Positions 1-13,093 of a stretch of 64,000 nucleotides of DNA are shown here, piece by piece (position 1 is the first letter of the stretch; each line of letters begins with the position of its first letter). Both the position numbers and the translations under genes were made by a program. Location: positions 12,041,001 to 12,105,000 of the forward strand of contig NC_046681.1 of the NCBI RefSeq assembly GCF_009870125.1, given 5' to 3'. Origin of the DNA: Drosophila pseudoobscura (taxonomy: Eukaryota; Arthropoda; Insecta; Diptera; Drosophilidae). Below the pieces are notes generated by a model. The model was given only the letters and a program-made list of their open reading frames with translations, searched no databases and was not told where the DNA came from.

Positions 1-428
1 TATATTTCGTACATATTTAATATTTCATATTTATTTCAAAGTATTTTATATTTAGATTAAGAATGGACCGTTTTAAAAAGTCTTTTTAATAAATTTCTGT
101 TTAAATAGAAAAAAATTTCATTTAATTTCTCTATATTTGCATATCAAAACCGAATATTTAATTGAAGTATAGTGTGTTTCAGTTCTCCGAGTGTAGAGGC
201 GGGGTAAACGGGAAACACGCCCCAAGGTCTGGGTCTGTAGAGGCCGCTGCTGCTGCCGCTGCCGCAAAGCCACTGCCACTGCCACAGCCACTGCCATTTT
301 TAATGCAATAAAAGTCAACTTAAAATATGCAAATTACGGTAGTTTCGCTAAAAATTTGTGCAGACTTGGCTAAGAGAGAAGGAGAGAGGGCCATCGCCAT
401 CCGCTCGTACTCCTTTCAGGCAGGATTG

Positions 429-433
<5 letters not shown>

Positions 434-463
<30 letters not shown>
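434..463. repeat. (CT)n microsatellite
   Basis: Uninterrupted CT dinucleotide run of about 15 units. On the minus strand it reads GAGAG, the GAGA-factor/CLAMP binding type, but there is no nearby gene start to tie it to. Confidence 0.9.
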
Positions 464-466
<3 letters not shown>

Positions 467-2877
467 GCAGACTGTTGCGAAAATGTCATTAACATTTCTC
501 TGGGCCATGGACTTTTAATTGTGTCTATGACTGTGTCTTGGTCGTGGTCCTGGTTTCGGGTAAATGAAGGCTGCAGGATCCCTTGACCTCAGGCCGTGTC
601 ACTTTCCAGAGGAGTTGGCCCAAGACATTAATGTATATTAGTGTCGGTCATAAATTAAGAGCATTTTGCTGTTCATATTTACCAGAAAAGTCGCAGTTAA
701 ATCTAATTGCAGCTCAAAGGAGCAGCGCGAGAACCTAAAGGACAGCAGAGAGGAGACAGTAGACAGTAGACAGGAGACAGGAGACACTAGACAGAAGCCA
801 TCCCACCGACAGACAGACAGGCAAATGGCTTTTAAATGGTGGCACCCCATAAGCACACAGGACCTCTAATCAAATGGGGGCCGGAACCCCTGCTCTTGGC
901 TGGTAAATCTTTTAATGAGCCAGATCGCATTACTATAGCGACAGCATATTGTTTGTGCCGCGTCCGGGGGTGGGGAGGGGCGGGGAGGGCGCGAAATTGA
1001 TGCTCAAGAAATTAGTGGCAAGGGAAATTTACGCTTAGAAAAAGGGCGGAGAGGGGGAGTAGAAATTTACACTTCAACAAAACAAAAAAAAGGGGAGAAA
1101 CGCTTATAAAAAAGAGGGTTGCGATTGGGCTGGCGGCCGGCTCCGCCCTTTAAGCCGCTTATAGCTGCTGTTGCCGCTGGCGAGAAGGTGTCAAGTTTAA
1201 GAATCAATTACTTCAGAGAGTATGCAAATGTTGGCCCTATTCCATGGCCGCTTCCTTCGCTTCTAAACAAACTTTTCGAACGGGGTTTCAGCTTACCAGC
1301 AGACAGACGGCTTGGCGGCGTTAACCTTTTGACGGGCTAAATCGATTCGATTGAAGGTTGCAAGATAACCCAAATTGATAATGGTTAATGATCTGTTTTC
1401 CGAAGGGAAAGAATCTTTAATTACCAAAAAAAAAAAAAAAGAAATATGCTCTCACAGAAAAGGGTTCTATCTGGTAGATCCTTAAAGCCATATTCTGTGT
1501 TCTTTCCTTTAACTTTTTTCTTTCCCTTTGATCGGCCTCCCACTCCCACACTACCACCTTTTTTCTCACCCTCAGAATTTAACTGAATAAACATTGCTTG
1601 GCCAAGAGCTTTGCTTGTGCTTCCTGTCAAGTACAACCCACCCCCGGCCCCCGAAACACATGCTACAAATGTGCCCCGAGTGTGTTTGTGCCACATTCAA
1701 AGCATATTTTTGAGGCTGCTGCTGCTGCTGCGGCGCGTGTTCAGAACTTAAATTACGCAGAAAACCCACGCACAGGCACAGGAAACAGGCCGCTGCTCCA
1801 CTGCCCCCCTCTGCTGCCTTTGATTGATGAAGCCGTCCAGTAGTGTGGGTAGAGCCCCCCCCCTCCCCATCCCCAGCCCAGTGCTAAACACTAATGGCAG
1901 CTTAAATTAGATTACGTTATAGAGTCCTGGGCAAAGCGTGACCATTACATTTCCTCCTCTCTACACTCTCTCTTCCTCTTCCTCTAGGAATTTTTTGTAT
2001 TTTATTTAAACTATTTTCTTACTTAAAGAACGAACAATTTTCGGCGATTTTTCAGCTGGTGCGTCGTCGGGTATCAAAAAATCAACTCATAAAAATCGCA
2101 CAAAAACACATAAATGAGATTTATTGTTATAGTTTTTCCAACGGAACTCACACACACACACAGGGCACACACACACCCATACTTATACACATTTCAATTG
2201 CCATTACGTATACGCATCGTGTGGCCGTGGCCTCAGCTGCCGGCACTCCTGCGTGGGGGCCGTGCCTCCTTTTATATCGGTGTTAAATTTCACGTAAAAA
2301 TTGCACTAAAAATTAATATATAAATATTTGTTTGGAACCATTAGAAATACCCTTGGATTGTGGATCGTTTAGCGATTAAATTTCATGGCTAACATTTTAG
2401 TAGAAAAAGGTTTTTGGAAGGTGTTTGGGTGAGAGAAATGGGCGAATATTTATGGTTAGGAATTAACAGATACATTTCTGTACAGCCAAAGAGGAAGATC
2501 CTAGGGCCTAGAACCTTGGGGGAAAAAACAGCCACAGAAGGCGGCAAGAGGCTTTTATTAGAGGTTTCTGGTGGGTTCTTTTTAGCTATATATTTTATGT
2601 GTCTAAATGCATTTCATTTCTATCTTCTTTCTTATATATAGATATATCTTTTTACCTATCCATCCGTCAAACTATTTATTTGTCTACCAAATAATCGATC
2701 CATGTATCTTTCTTTATCTGTTTTATGTCCATTAATTCTACATATTATTCATCATTCAATCGGTGCATCTGTCTATCCATCTACATATATATCCATTTTA
2801 ACTTTTAGAATATGTGTGGAAATGATCATTTTTCAATCTTTTACAATAATGTATTGTTAAAACTAGTATTTTTTATC

Positions 2878-2995
2878 ACTCTCCAGTATTTTTTAGTATT
2901 TGTATAATATTTTATTTAGTATTTTTTGTATTTGTTAGTATTTTTCAGTATTTTCTTAGTATTTTCTTAGTATTTTTTTAGTATTTTTACCACCA
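2878..2995. repeat. Degenerate tandem array of TAGTATTTTT-like units
   Basis: About nine imperfect copies of a 10-14 bp unit built on TAGTATTTT follow one another and end at an ACCACC sequence. The surrounding DNA is AT-rich and noncoding. Confidence 0.7.
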
Positions 2996-5226
2996 GCTTG
3001 TTTTAATTAATAATATATAATAAATCGTAAAAATTTTATTATTTTTTATTAGATTTCTTTTAGTTATAAATAATACCATGAATTATTGGTCAGAAATGTC
3101 TAATTTTATATATTTCTTTCTATCTATAAATGATTTATTTATCTTTCTATTACCCATCTTTCTTTCATCTATCTTTGCTCTAGCTTTCTTTCATCTATCC
3201 ATCTATCTATCCCTTTTGCACTTGCAATTTTTCATGAACCTTCTTAAATTCCAACATTTATCGCCTCTCGAAAAGGGTTTCCACTCCATTCCTTCCCTAC
3301 TTTCGCCGATAATAACGTCATAGCCCTACCCTTCAAATAGGATCCCATTAAATTAGTGTATCTATTACTTCGTTATACTGTAATAATAATTTTCCATTCA
3401 TGTTTTTGTATATATATATTCTTTGTTTCCATGTCGTGCTTGATCAAATCAAAACAGAGAGAAAACATACGGAAAACCGAGGGGGAAGCAGGGGGAAAAA
3501 CAACAGAACAATGCTCGTATTTTATTATAGTTTCGGTTGCTCATGGAATTTCATGGTTACAAATAGTTAATGTACAGTTAATTATTACATAATCACAGGT
3601 CAACACGAACCACCTACAAGCCCCCACGAGCCGTGGGGCAGTGTCCACTGAATTCTGAAGAGCATTTCCCAATGATTTTCCACCCACACGACACGACACG
3701 GCAAGTACCCCGTACATTGACTTGGTGGAAATTTATACTTCCCTCTGCCCGGGCTCGATGGGTATTCTTCCCCCATTGGGAGGGCTGTATGTTTGCTGGC
3801 CATAAATATTAATTATAAAACACGATATCCATTATATAGTCGTAAGAGTCGGCACGAAATCATCATCATCATCAAGCGCTTAAAGGCCCAAAGGGTTGCA
3901 ACTCATTGCGGCACTTCCTGGTACTCAATTTATGGCCAGCAAAATAAGCCCCAGCCCAGTCCTGCCCTGCCCTGCCCTGATGTGGAATGAAATTAGCCAA
4001 AGGAATCGTACTCCTAACCTATTTTTAAATTATATTTATTTATTTACCCAACGAAAAGCCTCACTTTTTTCGAATAAAAATAGTTCTTGGGATTGATTAA
4101 ATTTCCCGGAAGAACCCGAGAGTCAAGAAAAGGTTGGGCCTCGTTTCTGTGTGGTTTGTATCTGCCAAATGGTGTGTAGATATTTATAGGCACTTCGAAG
4201 GGTTCATTTGACATCTTTGAATGGGTTTCCTTTCCTAATGGTTTGCTAATTGGTTACCAAAATAGACACAAAATACGGGCAGACATATACATATGTGTGG
4301 TATGCCTTTCTTTCTAATTTTGGAATGACTTTCCTAATGTGGGCGAATGATTAAGGCCTGATTAATTAGGATATATCCATGTATAAGAGGTAGTTCAATT
4401 ACTGGGGGATTTTTTCCTTAAACGTTGTATTTGCCTTCTTTGTAATTAACAGGCTACTTTACAAGAGACTTAAGATCCCTTGAGATATCATAAGATATAA
4501 AATTCCACAAAGATTAATACGAATTATCTCATCATAATCTTTTCTCTATAGAATTTGGCAACATTTAAGCAAATTTTCTTATTTTTAAACAGGAAAATCG
4601 AAAGATTTTAATACCACAAAACTCATACCTCCCCAATACAATGAAAAGCATAAAAATATCTGTTAAATTGTGGCACATTTTCGGGGGAAAAACACTTTCC
4701 CTAGACGCGTCCACTGCAAAATGCAATAAATGTAAGTAATATTTGCCACTCTGCTTGTTGCTTTTCCCCCACAAGCCCCGCATAGTCTCCACCCCATTTT
4801 CCTCATTTTCCGTATGTATTGTATAATAATAACATAAAATAATTTATGGCAAATGAAAGTCACAGAAATGCAAGTGGAGGAGGAGCAAGAAGGAGGAAAA
4901 GAAACCAACCGAAAAATGTTGCTTTCATGCTCCATTCACCGCAAGAGGCTCCCCCCTGCGCCCTCCAGCCACCCTCTATTCTCCATCCACCCCTCGTTTC
5001 CTCCCTCTTCCGAGCCGAGAACCCTTTCTGCTCGACGACTCTTTAGAATTTTTCGTGGTAGATTTTTAGGCGATCCCCCAAAAGCCTGGCAACGGCGCCT
5101 GGCCACGACATGTAAACTTTCATTCTCAATGGGGGGTCCCCGCAGGGAGGGAGGATGGGTGGAGGGGTGGAGTAGGGGGGCATGTGGCATGTAGCAAGGC
5201 TTTTGTGACCTGTCGTCTAGCATTCG

Positions 5227-5230
<4 letters not shown>

Positions 5231-5259
<29 letters not shown>
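5231..5259. repeat. (TC)n microsatellite
   Basis: Uninterrupted TC run. A (CTGC)-type degenerate repeat lies just downstream at about 5360-5392. Confidence 0.85.
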
Positions 5260-7979
5260 CGCTGCTACAACGTTTTCTTGTCATTTTTTTTTTTTTGTAT
5301 GGAATTTTAGTCAAGCTTTTGTTTTAAAGGCTTTTGTGGCAGAATGCTTTGAATTTTCCTCCTGCCTGCTGCCTGCCTGCCTGCTGCCTGCATTTTCATG
5401 TTTTTTGGTCGAAAATTGCGCGGCAAATTCAGGAAAATTCTATGCACAAAAGGATTACAAAATGCAGCACGAGGCATCGCGTATCGCATCCTCAAAAGAC
5501 ACATAAAATGTTGTATCCCTTTGAAAATCTCAAGAATTCATTTCTCTGTTGCACAAAGACAAATAAATCCTAGATTTAGTGTTTGCATTCTTTGGATTTT
5601 CCCAGTGACAGTCAAAGTTTCTTGCCCTCCTCCTCCTCCCCCTCCTCCCCGTCCTCCTCGGGCTTTCTTTCACTCTTAATTAATTAAAGCGGTCACCGAA
5701 ATTGTGGCAGTGTGGGCGGGGGCGGGGTGTGGGCCTCCTGCTGCCGCTGCTTCCGCTGCTGCTCACCTGTCAAGCTACTTGTCAATTCATCGTTTCATCG
5801 TAATTAGAAATTCTATAGAAAAGTTGGACGGGGGGCGGGGTAGGGGGCGGTTGGGTTTGTCACTCACTCAAGCAATGCCACCACGAAACTCAAACAATTT
5901 GATTGCCACAAAAGTATTTTTTACAAAGCCTAATTTGTGGTTGGCCAAGTGGCAGCAGATTGAGGCGGCAGGCTGAAATGGGTGGAACAATTTTATAGTT
6001 TTCCATCCGATTTTGGGGCCTGGCTGTGGGGGGGGAGGGTGGGGGGTTATTTGTTCTAAGGATGAAAGGTTTTTATTTGAATTTTGTTTAAAGGAAGTGC
6101 AGGCGAAGAAGCTGAGGAGTATTAAAGGAATCTCTGATCCGTAAAGTAATTTGCTCTTATATAAAATACAAGAATTTCCTGCACAATCCCCGGAACATCC
6201 CTAATCATCATTTAAATCTCTTTTAGCAGCTCAAAGTCTTGCTTTAAGTTGGAAAATGTCAGGACGATAAACCAGAATGACATTTAAAATGCTCTCCTGA
6301 TGTTTGGTTTCCCAGGGAAAAAAAGGGATAAAAAAGAGACGGGAAAACCCCCGCAGAAAAGCGCCACAAATCAAAAGCCAAGTCAACCTGCGCACTGGAG
6401 TTGATTGAAAAGTTTATGCACCTCCAAAAATAAAAACTCACACTCTCTCTGTGTCTCTCTCTCTCTCTCTTTCCCCCCTTTAAGCTCTCTTTCTGTTTGG
6501 GTTAACTTTTCGCTTCGTTTTGGCCCTCGAAAAAGAGCCTCTCAGGTGTTTTGGTAGCTCCCGAAGAGCTATTTGACAAAACTGCCAGCCGAAAAGCTGG
6601 GGCTATTTATTATGCCCACAGGATGTAAACGCACACACACACTGGCTCACACACACACACAGAGGCAAGGGGGAAACTGCGTAAATCATTTCCACTTTAT
6701 GCGTCGCTCTCTTTGTCCCTCTCTCTCTCTCTCGCTCTCCCTAAGCCAGAGACAGTGTCAACAAACTGCAAAAGACAGAGCTAAAAAGGGGGAAGGCGGA
6801 AAGTTAGAGGATAAGAACTTCGGCCAAGAGAAGCACTAGACAAGAGCATTAAAAAAGTGCAGACAAAACAGGGGAAAGAGAGAGGAAGAGAGAGAGAGAT
6901 AGCAGTGTGTGTGTGTGTGTGTGTTTCCCAATCTTTTGGCAGTCAAAAAGTTTTGCCGTTTAGAAAAGTGTCAAGCATTTTATCACACGAAACGGAAACT
7001 GGCCAAAACAACAACAACAGTCCGAAACATGGCCATAATAAATCTTTAAGGAGTTGGCAGTGGCCTCCCCCCCCCTAACCCCTTCCCCTGAACCCCTCTT
7101 AAGCACGGTTGACCCTCTTTAAAATCCTGAACCATTTTCTAATGCAGGCGCCGAAAAGTATGCAACGAAAATTGAAAATACACCTGACAGATGACGAAAC
7201 TACTTCTCTCTCCCTCTCTCTCTTTCTCTGTGTGGCATACTACCTGTCTCGCTTTGCAGAAAAACCCAGAAACTTGTCAACGTGTTGACTGCTGCTGCAG
7301 TTATCCAGAAAATACTCCAGGGACAGCAGCGGACATAAGGCGGTTGTAAGTGGCAGCAAACTAGAAGGTACAGTCCTCGCACACACACACAATATTCCCA
7401 CTCTCTGTGTGTGTGTGTGGCAGTTGCAAACTTTTGTGGCTGTTGCAAAAACCGATTTGACCGACAGCTAAACCTCCTTTTTTTCTCCTTTTATCGCGGA
7501 CGCTCAACAACAGAAATGTTGTAAAAACCCCCCAAAAAGTCAAGGAGCGTCCCTTTCGGTCCCGTTCGGTCCCGTTCGGTCCGTTCAGTTTTTCCTGCGC
7601 GGAAAACGTGGCCAAAGAAAAGGTGCAAAGATTAACCCTTGCGGGGCATCCATCATCAACAACAAGTCGGGCATTAAATGTTGGTCATTTTTTTCAGGTG
7701 AAAATTGATTTTCGGTTTATTTTCTTGTGCGAGAAGTTTTTGAAATATATTGCTGCAGTTGCTGCAGTTTTGTGCAGTTTCTGGCTTAAGTTTCCATTTT
7801 TTGACAGTCGATTTTTGTCGAGTTTTTATCACCGGAAAAGCGAGTGTTACTTGCAGGTTTAGTTAATGGACAAGTCAACTTTGAACTGCGCGGAAATTGA
7901 CTAATGGAACTATATTTTCGGAACGCGTAGAGTTTAAAGATAAAGACATAGTGTCTATTCCCCAACTAAAAAAAGCCTC

Positions 7980-8760
7980 AACGTTTTAAAAACATTGATT
8001 ATTAATTTTTAAAGCAGAAAAATCTCGATTGATTAAAACCAAAAAAATATATGAAATCGGAAATATGATGGAAAATTGTAAATTCAAATAAATGTACATA
8101 CAAGAAAGCATATTAATTTGGAAAATTAAAAAAATAAAAATTATAAATTATAATTAAAAAATTAAACATAAGAGAATTATAAATAAAAATGCATACAAAA
8201 TAAAATATAAATTAAAAAATCGAAATATGATGGATACTTATAAATTTAAATAAAAATATTAAGTAGAAAAGAAACTATGAAATAAAAGATGGATTAAAAA
8301 TGTTAATTTAAAAAATAAAATATAAGTGAATAAAAAATATAAATATTAAATAAATAATATAAAATAATACAAAAAAAATAATAAAAAATAATAAAATTAA
8401 AAATCGTAAATATGATTGATTTTATATACATACATACATTATTATAAATAAATATTATCTATCTATCTATCTATAAAATAAAATATAACTGTTAAAATCA
8501 ATTTTAAAAACATAAAATAAAATATAAGAGGATAAGAAAAATATATTTTAATTATTAAATCTTAATTATTATGGATATTTTATGCCTTATTATATACCTA
8601 GACATAAAGTATATAAATTATACTATAAATAATAACAAATAAACATATTAGTTTAAAAAAAATAAATTATAAAATAATCTAAAAAAAATATAAAAAAAAA
8701 TATATTTTATACATGATAAAATTATGTCTAAATTTGTTATTTCAAAATTAATAAGTTTTA
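7980..8760. other. Extreme A+T-rich block
   Basis: Nearly 800 bp composed mostly of A and T with many short direct repeats of the form AAATAAAATATAA, including a short TATC tetranucleotide run at 8457-8475. There are no open frames or paired splice sites. It contrasts sharply with the GC-richer flanks and could be a decayed insertion or an AT-rich spacer. Confidence 0.6.
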
Positions 8761-9536
8761 CTTAATTGATTTTCATGTAAAGTCCATTTGTACCTCGATT
8801 TCCCAAACTTCCTCTAAAAATATAATTGTTTCAGATACTTTTAAAAGTTCTTAAACTTCAATCTTTCTTTCCGGCAATCCCCAATTTATTCGTTCTAATA
8901 AAATACCACACTTTAATCCGTAATCTGCATTCGTAATCATCAAAATATCACCTCAAAACAAGAAGAAATAAGATTAGGATTTGGATTAGGGTTGGGACGA
9001 GATGGTGGCATTGTACTTGAACAAAAGTGGATGACTACGTGAGTTCCTCTGGCCAGCACAAGCCATCTTTACTGCCATAAACCCAGTATCCTGTGTGTCC
9101 CGTGTATCCTGTGTCCTGCTCTTAAAATTCCACAAGCATTTGCTTGGGTGCTAATGGAACAGTTTAGAGGAGCAGCCAGCCAGGAGACGCCCCAGAAGGA
9201 GGGGCAGTAGGAGCACTACCCTCGAGGTTTACAGCAGAAAGCAGGGAATGAAATCATAAATGCCAGGACACGTGCCACGACAACAACGTGCCTCGGAACG
9301 TTGCAACGAGGTGTTAAGTTTTTTTTTTTTTCTTGTGTTTTTTTTTTTTTTGGCAAACTTTCGGACTGGCTGCAGTCGCCGTCCGCGACGGGCGGCACTC
9401 TTCGCATTCGCACTCTGAATGCAAGTTAGTTAAATATTTAAATTTATTTATTGGACTTTGGACGCCAGAGTGCGACCGGCAGCCAGTGCTGCCATTTAAA
9501 ATAATCAAAAAAAGGACAAGCGTAAAAAGGACTTAC

Positions 9537-9756
9537 CGTGTGCATCTTTCCCTGAAGATCCGCCGCCGCTGGATCCTCCGCCGCCAGAGCCAGGACCCAG
9601 GACACCACTGGACATGCCGCCGCCTCCCCCGCCGCCGCCGCCGCCGCCGCCACCGCCGGATGTGGAATGCAGGCGCGCTAATGTGACTGGCATTAGCGGC
9701 AGTGCCATTCCACAGAGCAGGGCCATAAAAATTTTCCACATTGTTAACGTGGCCAT
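9537..9756 (-). CDS. First coding exon of an unrecognised secreted or membrane protein: signal peptide plus poly-Gly/Ser segment
   Basis: I do not recognise the protein. The minus-strand frame begins with a classical signal peptide (MATLTMWKIFMALLCG, then a short hydrophobic stretch ending TLA). A run of 14 glycines follows at residues 34-47, then a Gly/Ser-rich stretch to residue 73. It ends in GGTAAGT at 9531-9537, a consensus donor that leaves the frame in phase 1. Signal-peptide exons ending in phase 1 before a huge intron are common in fly cell-surface proteins, for example of the Ig superfamily, but nothing here proves that class. Three in-frame ATGs are possible: 9777, 9756 and 9741. 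The one at 9741 has the best Drosophila context (AACAATG) and still keeps the hydrophobic core, so the exact start is open. The glycine run is encoded by a GCC/GCG-rich tract and probably varies in length. The downstream exons must lie beyond the left edge of the window. Confidence 0.62.
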
Positions 9757-10026
9757 TTGACTTTTATTGCACTTCATTTTCCACGGCTTTTCCTTGCTCC
9801 CTTTTCCTTTTTGCCTTTCTTTCTCTATATATATATTTTTCTATAATTTTTCTTGGCTTTCCCCTCTTCTTGGGCGAGGGGGGGTCCGCTCCTCCGTTCC
9901 GCCGCTTGTTGATTTTAATTTGATGTGGACTTAAGTTGGATTTGGCTTGCAGATTTTCCCGCTGCAGTTTTCCTCCTCCGTTCGTTCTAATGGAAGCACA
10001 TTTTCGATATTCCTTTCGGGCAGCAG
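9757..10026 (-). other. 5' UTR part of the start-codon exon, with splice acceptor at 10027-10029
   Basis: Reading the minus strand, a CT-rich tract of about 50 nt (10035-10083) runs into TTCGTTGCAG, an excellent acceptor. It is followed by purine-rich sequence that leads to the start codon at 9756. The leader contains upstream ATGs in other frames. The matching donor is proposed at 23962, giving an intron of about 13.9 kb. Confidence 0.5.
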
Positions 10027-10948
10027 CTGCAACGAAACAGAGACAGAGACAGAGAGAGAGAGGGAGAGAGAGAGAGAGAGAGATATGTAGTAGTGGGGGA
10101 AAATCCATTGGGTTTGAGTATTGAAAAGTTTTCTTTTAGTTTCGGAGGCTAGTTAAAAAGTTCAACAACTTTCTTTCTTTCGTTCGTTCTTTTGCGCTTT
10201 TTCTTTTACTTTTTTTTTCCTCGATTTTCTTGATTTTCTTTTTAGTTTTTTACTTTTTTTTCTGTGTTAAAGTCAAGTTGAAGCCGCAATTATCGAGTTG
10301 TAAGACGACACGCCCCCTTAAGACCACACACACAGACACACAAATGCACATAAATACTCTCCCAAACACAGATACTCCTCTCTCCACTGCACAGCTGTTG
10401 GGTTTCACAAGAGGGGTGCTGGCAGGTTCCCCCCCGCCCTTCAATTTTACTTAGAAAACTTTTCTTCAAAAGAAAAAGTAAAGAAAATGAGAGCACAAGT
10501 TTTGTCACCTTGTTTGGAAAATGTAGGAAAATGGGCCACAATGAATTGGGGGATTCGGTGGAATCCAAGTTGATTGAGCAACATTAGGCATTGGGCATTG
10601 GAATTTAAAAGGTATATAATTATGGCAGAGGTGAGAACTTGTGGAAGGACGATCGATGAGTGGCGGGGCGGGGGGGCGACCGTGAGTGGTGGAAGGAGAC
10701 GAGTGCTGGTCAGGAATCTAGACGCACCCGCTTATTTTCATTGGATGTAGGCGACTTCTTAGGCTGATCACAAACTGCGTGCGATGAGCAAAGCAAAAAC
10801 AATACAAACCGCAAGCATTTCTAAACGCTAAGCTGCTTCTAGCATAGACAGGGAAGCGAAAAGAGAGCAGAACTTTGTACGCCCGCAAGCGAGAGATCAA
10901 GCGATAAGCTCATATTCAAAGCTACTTCACTCTCCCGCTTCGCTATGG

Positions 10949-11229
10949 CATTGCTCTATCGCTTCGCTTCGGCATTGCACTCTCCCTTTGCTTCGGCATT
11001 GCTCTATCGCTTCGTTTCGGCATTGCACTCTCGCTTCACTTCGACATTGCATTTGCTTCGGCATTGCTTTATCGCTTCGCTTCGGCATCGCACTCTCCCT
11101 TTGCTTCGGCATTGCTCTATCGCTTCGCTTCGGCATTGCACTCTCCCTTTGCTTCGGCATTGCTCTATCGCTTCGCTTCGGCATTGCACTCTCCCTTTGC
11201 TTCGGCATTGCTCTGTCGCTTGTTATCGG
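10949..11229. repeat. Minisatellite of twelve 24-bp half-units arranged as 48-bp dimers
   Basis: Two related 24-bp units alternate: one starts CATTGCTCTATCGC and the other CATTGCACTCTCCC. Half-unit starts are at 10949, 10973, 10997, 11021, 11045 (shortened to 17 bp), 11062, 11086, 11110, 11134, 11158, 11182 and 11206. The period is a multiple of three, so several frames on both strands stay open and give repetitive peptides. These are by-products of the array, not genes. Confidence 0.9.
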
Positions 11230-12720
11230 CAGCGTGGGAGGAGGAGGGAGCAACAACAACTCAAATACTTTTTGCAGTCTGTATATTTCTGACGATCGCG
11301 CTTAGGCAGAGCACTAGACAAGGTAGAGAGCGCAGCGAAACCGAGAGTCAAAAAGCACCCACACTCCAGAGAGCGATTCGTGCCTAAAGCGCTGAAGGGC
11401 AGAACGGGATAGCCAGAGCAAAGGCAGGTTCATTCAAGTCTTGTGGGATTTGTGTGCGTGCTCGTTCCTGTTAGTTTGTTGTGTTTTTTTTGCTTGTTGC
11501 ATCTCTTTTCACATTTTGCATTATTTTCTGCATTCCCTGGATTTTGTTAATGAAATTCAAGCGCCTCCAAAGGAAATAAATAAAATAAAATACGGAAGAT
11601 TATACTTTTCTGAAATCCCCTCTTGCAAATTAATAAATACTCCAAAAATTGTTGTAGAGCTTAATAAAATATAAACAAATATTATACCCCGTTTCTTTTG
11701 TTTTATTAATGATCTTTCATCCCTTGGTAAATATTCCTTTTCACAATCAACGCGAAACTCGAACAAATTCCAACCCGTTTCCGTTTTGCTTTCCATTTCG
11801 TAAAAAGATAAAGCAACAAGCCGCCAACAAAACGAAGAAGATTTACAATTTCCGTTCATCCTGCAACCCTACCTTTCCTTTCCTTTCCTTCCACCCATCC
11901 CCTCCCCCCATATCCTCCTCCAAAACGCATCCCTTAGATTGCCTGCCATCGATAAAAACATTCGCCCATAAGCAATATTCCGCTGCCACAAAAGAACCGA
12001 AGGGAAATATCGCTGGCTTGTCGCTTTCCACCGAAAAAAAAAAAAAAAAACAAAGTAACTTTCGAATGAAAATAAAGGTAAAGAAAATTGACATCCACCG
12101 AAAAAGGAAGACAAAAAAAAAAACGAAGACACATCTCATGTATCTTTTTCTATAGAAATAATAATGATTTGCAAATATAAAAAAAGGGAAAGGAAAAGGA
12201 AACAGAGAAAACTTAAAGGTGGGAAAACACCAACAAAAAAAAAAAAAAGATATGAGCTGACAAAAGGTGGGAAAAAGGAAAAGGTAGCGCCAATAAACGG
12301 GACAGGACACAAAAGGTGGCCCCGACAGATACAAAGATGCTAGATACAAAAGAGACAGATGGCAACCCTGGCATTTTTGAGGGGTTGGAGGGGGTGGAGG
12401 GGGGACGGAGGAGATAGGCGAAAAAGGCAAATCAATAGGCGGCGTCTTTTCTCCCACATCCTCCTACGTTTCCTGCTCCTTCGTCCTTATCCTCTATCTC
12501 CCATTGTCATTTTGTCAACGTGTCCGTCGAGTGTCGTCAAAAAAATGTTGTTAGTAGAAAAGAGGCCCCCATCCCCAGGAGGAGTACCCCGAAGCACCGC
12601 AGCTCCTTAATAATGATAAGAATGTAAGACAGTGGCAATAAGCGACCAAAAATATGGCCTAAAGATAAGCAAAAGAGGGGCTTGGGGTGGACCAGCCGAA
12701 AAGGTGACAATGTGAGAAGC

Positions 12721-12745
12721 AATAATAATAATAATAATAATAATA
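12721..12745. repeat. (AAT)n microsatellite
   Basis: Eight AAT units in noncoding DNA. Confidence 0.85.
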
Positions 12746-13072
12746 AATGATGAAAGGGCACCCCTAACCCCTACCCCAAGCCTTAAATGATGATAAAACT
12801 AATGACGCGACGACTGGGCAATTATTACAAAATTTGTTTTCAGTCAACAAAAAAAAAAATAGAAGCGCAAAATTATACTAAAAACTGCACAGAGGGAGAG
12901 AGAGAGGGAGATGTAAGTCCATGCAAAAATATAGTATAATTTTTAGAGGGACAATAGCGGCCCCCTTTTTGGCCAGGGGGGTGGAGGCAGGGGGATGGGG
13001 CTCTGGCTGATGGCCCTAACTTGAACTACGAGTACACTTGAGCAATTCGCGCACAGTCGAGTGCGCACATTA

Positions 13073-13093
13073 ACACACACACACACACACACA
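13073..13093. repeat. (CA)n microsatellite
   Basis: About ten CA units. Confidence 0.85.

Larger units (their letters stand above)
1..9536. other. Noncoding stretch, probably intron of the minus-strand gene starting near 9.75 kb
   Basis: No open frame here shows a recognisable domain, and no convincing paired splice sites were found. The DNA mixes Drosophila-style GC-rich, CAG/CT-rich segments with AT-rich blocks (notably 7.98-8.76 kb). It contains microsatellites ((CT)n at 433-463, (TC)n near 5231-5259, CA and CT runs at 6.4-7.4 kb, TATC at 8457-8475). Because the exon at 9537-9756 ends in a phase-1 splice donor on the minus strand, this stretch is inferred to be the start of that gene's next intron. 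A GTGAG-type donor-like site on the minus strand near 5766 has no good partner acceptor. Confidence 0.5.

Noticed and set aside
10927..11387. Several overlapping frames of about 100 codons on both strands
   Set aside because: By-products of the 24-bp minisatellite, whose unit length is a multiple of three.
11843..12457. Minus-strand 204-codon frame rich in Phe and Ser
   Set aside because: It arises from A-rich DNA on the plus strand read in reverse. There is no domain and it is interrupted by homopolymer runs.
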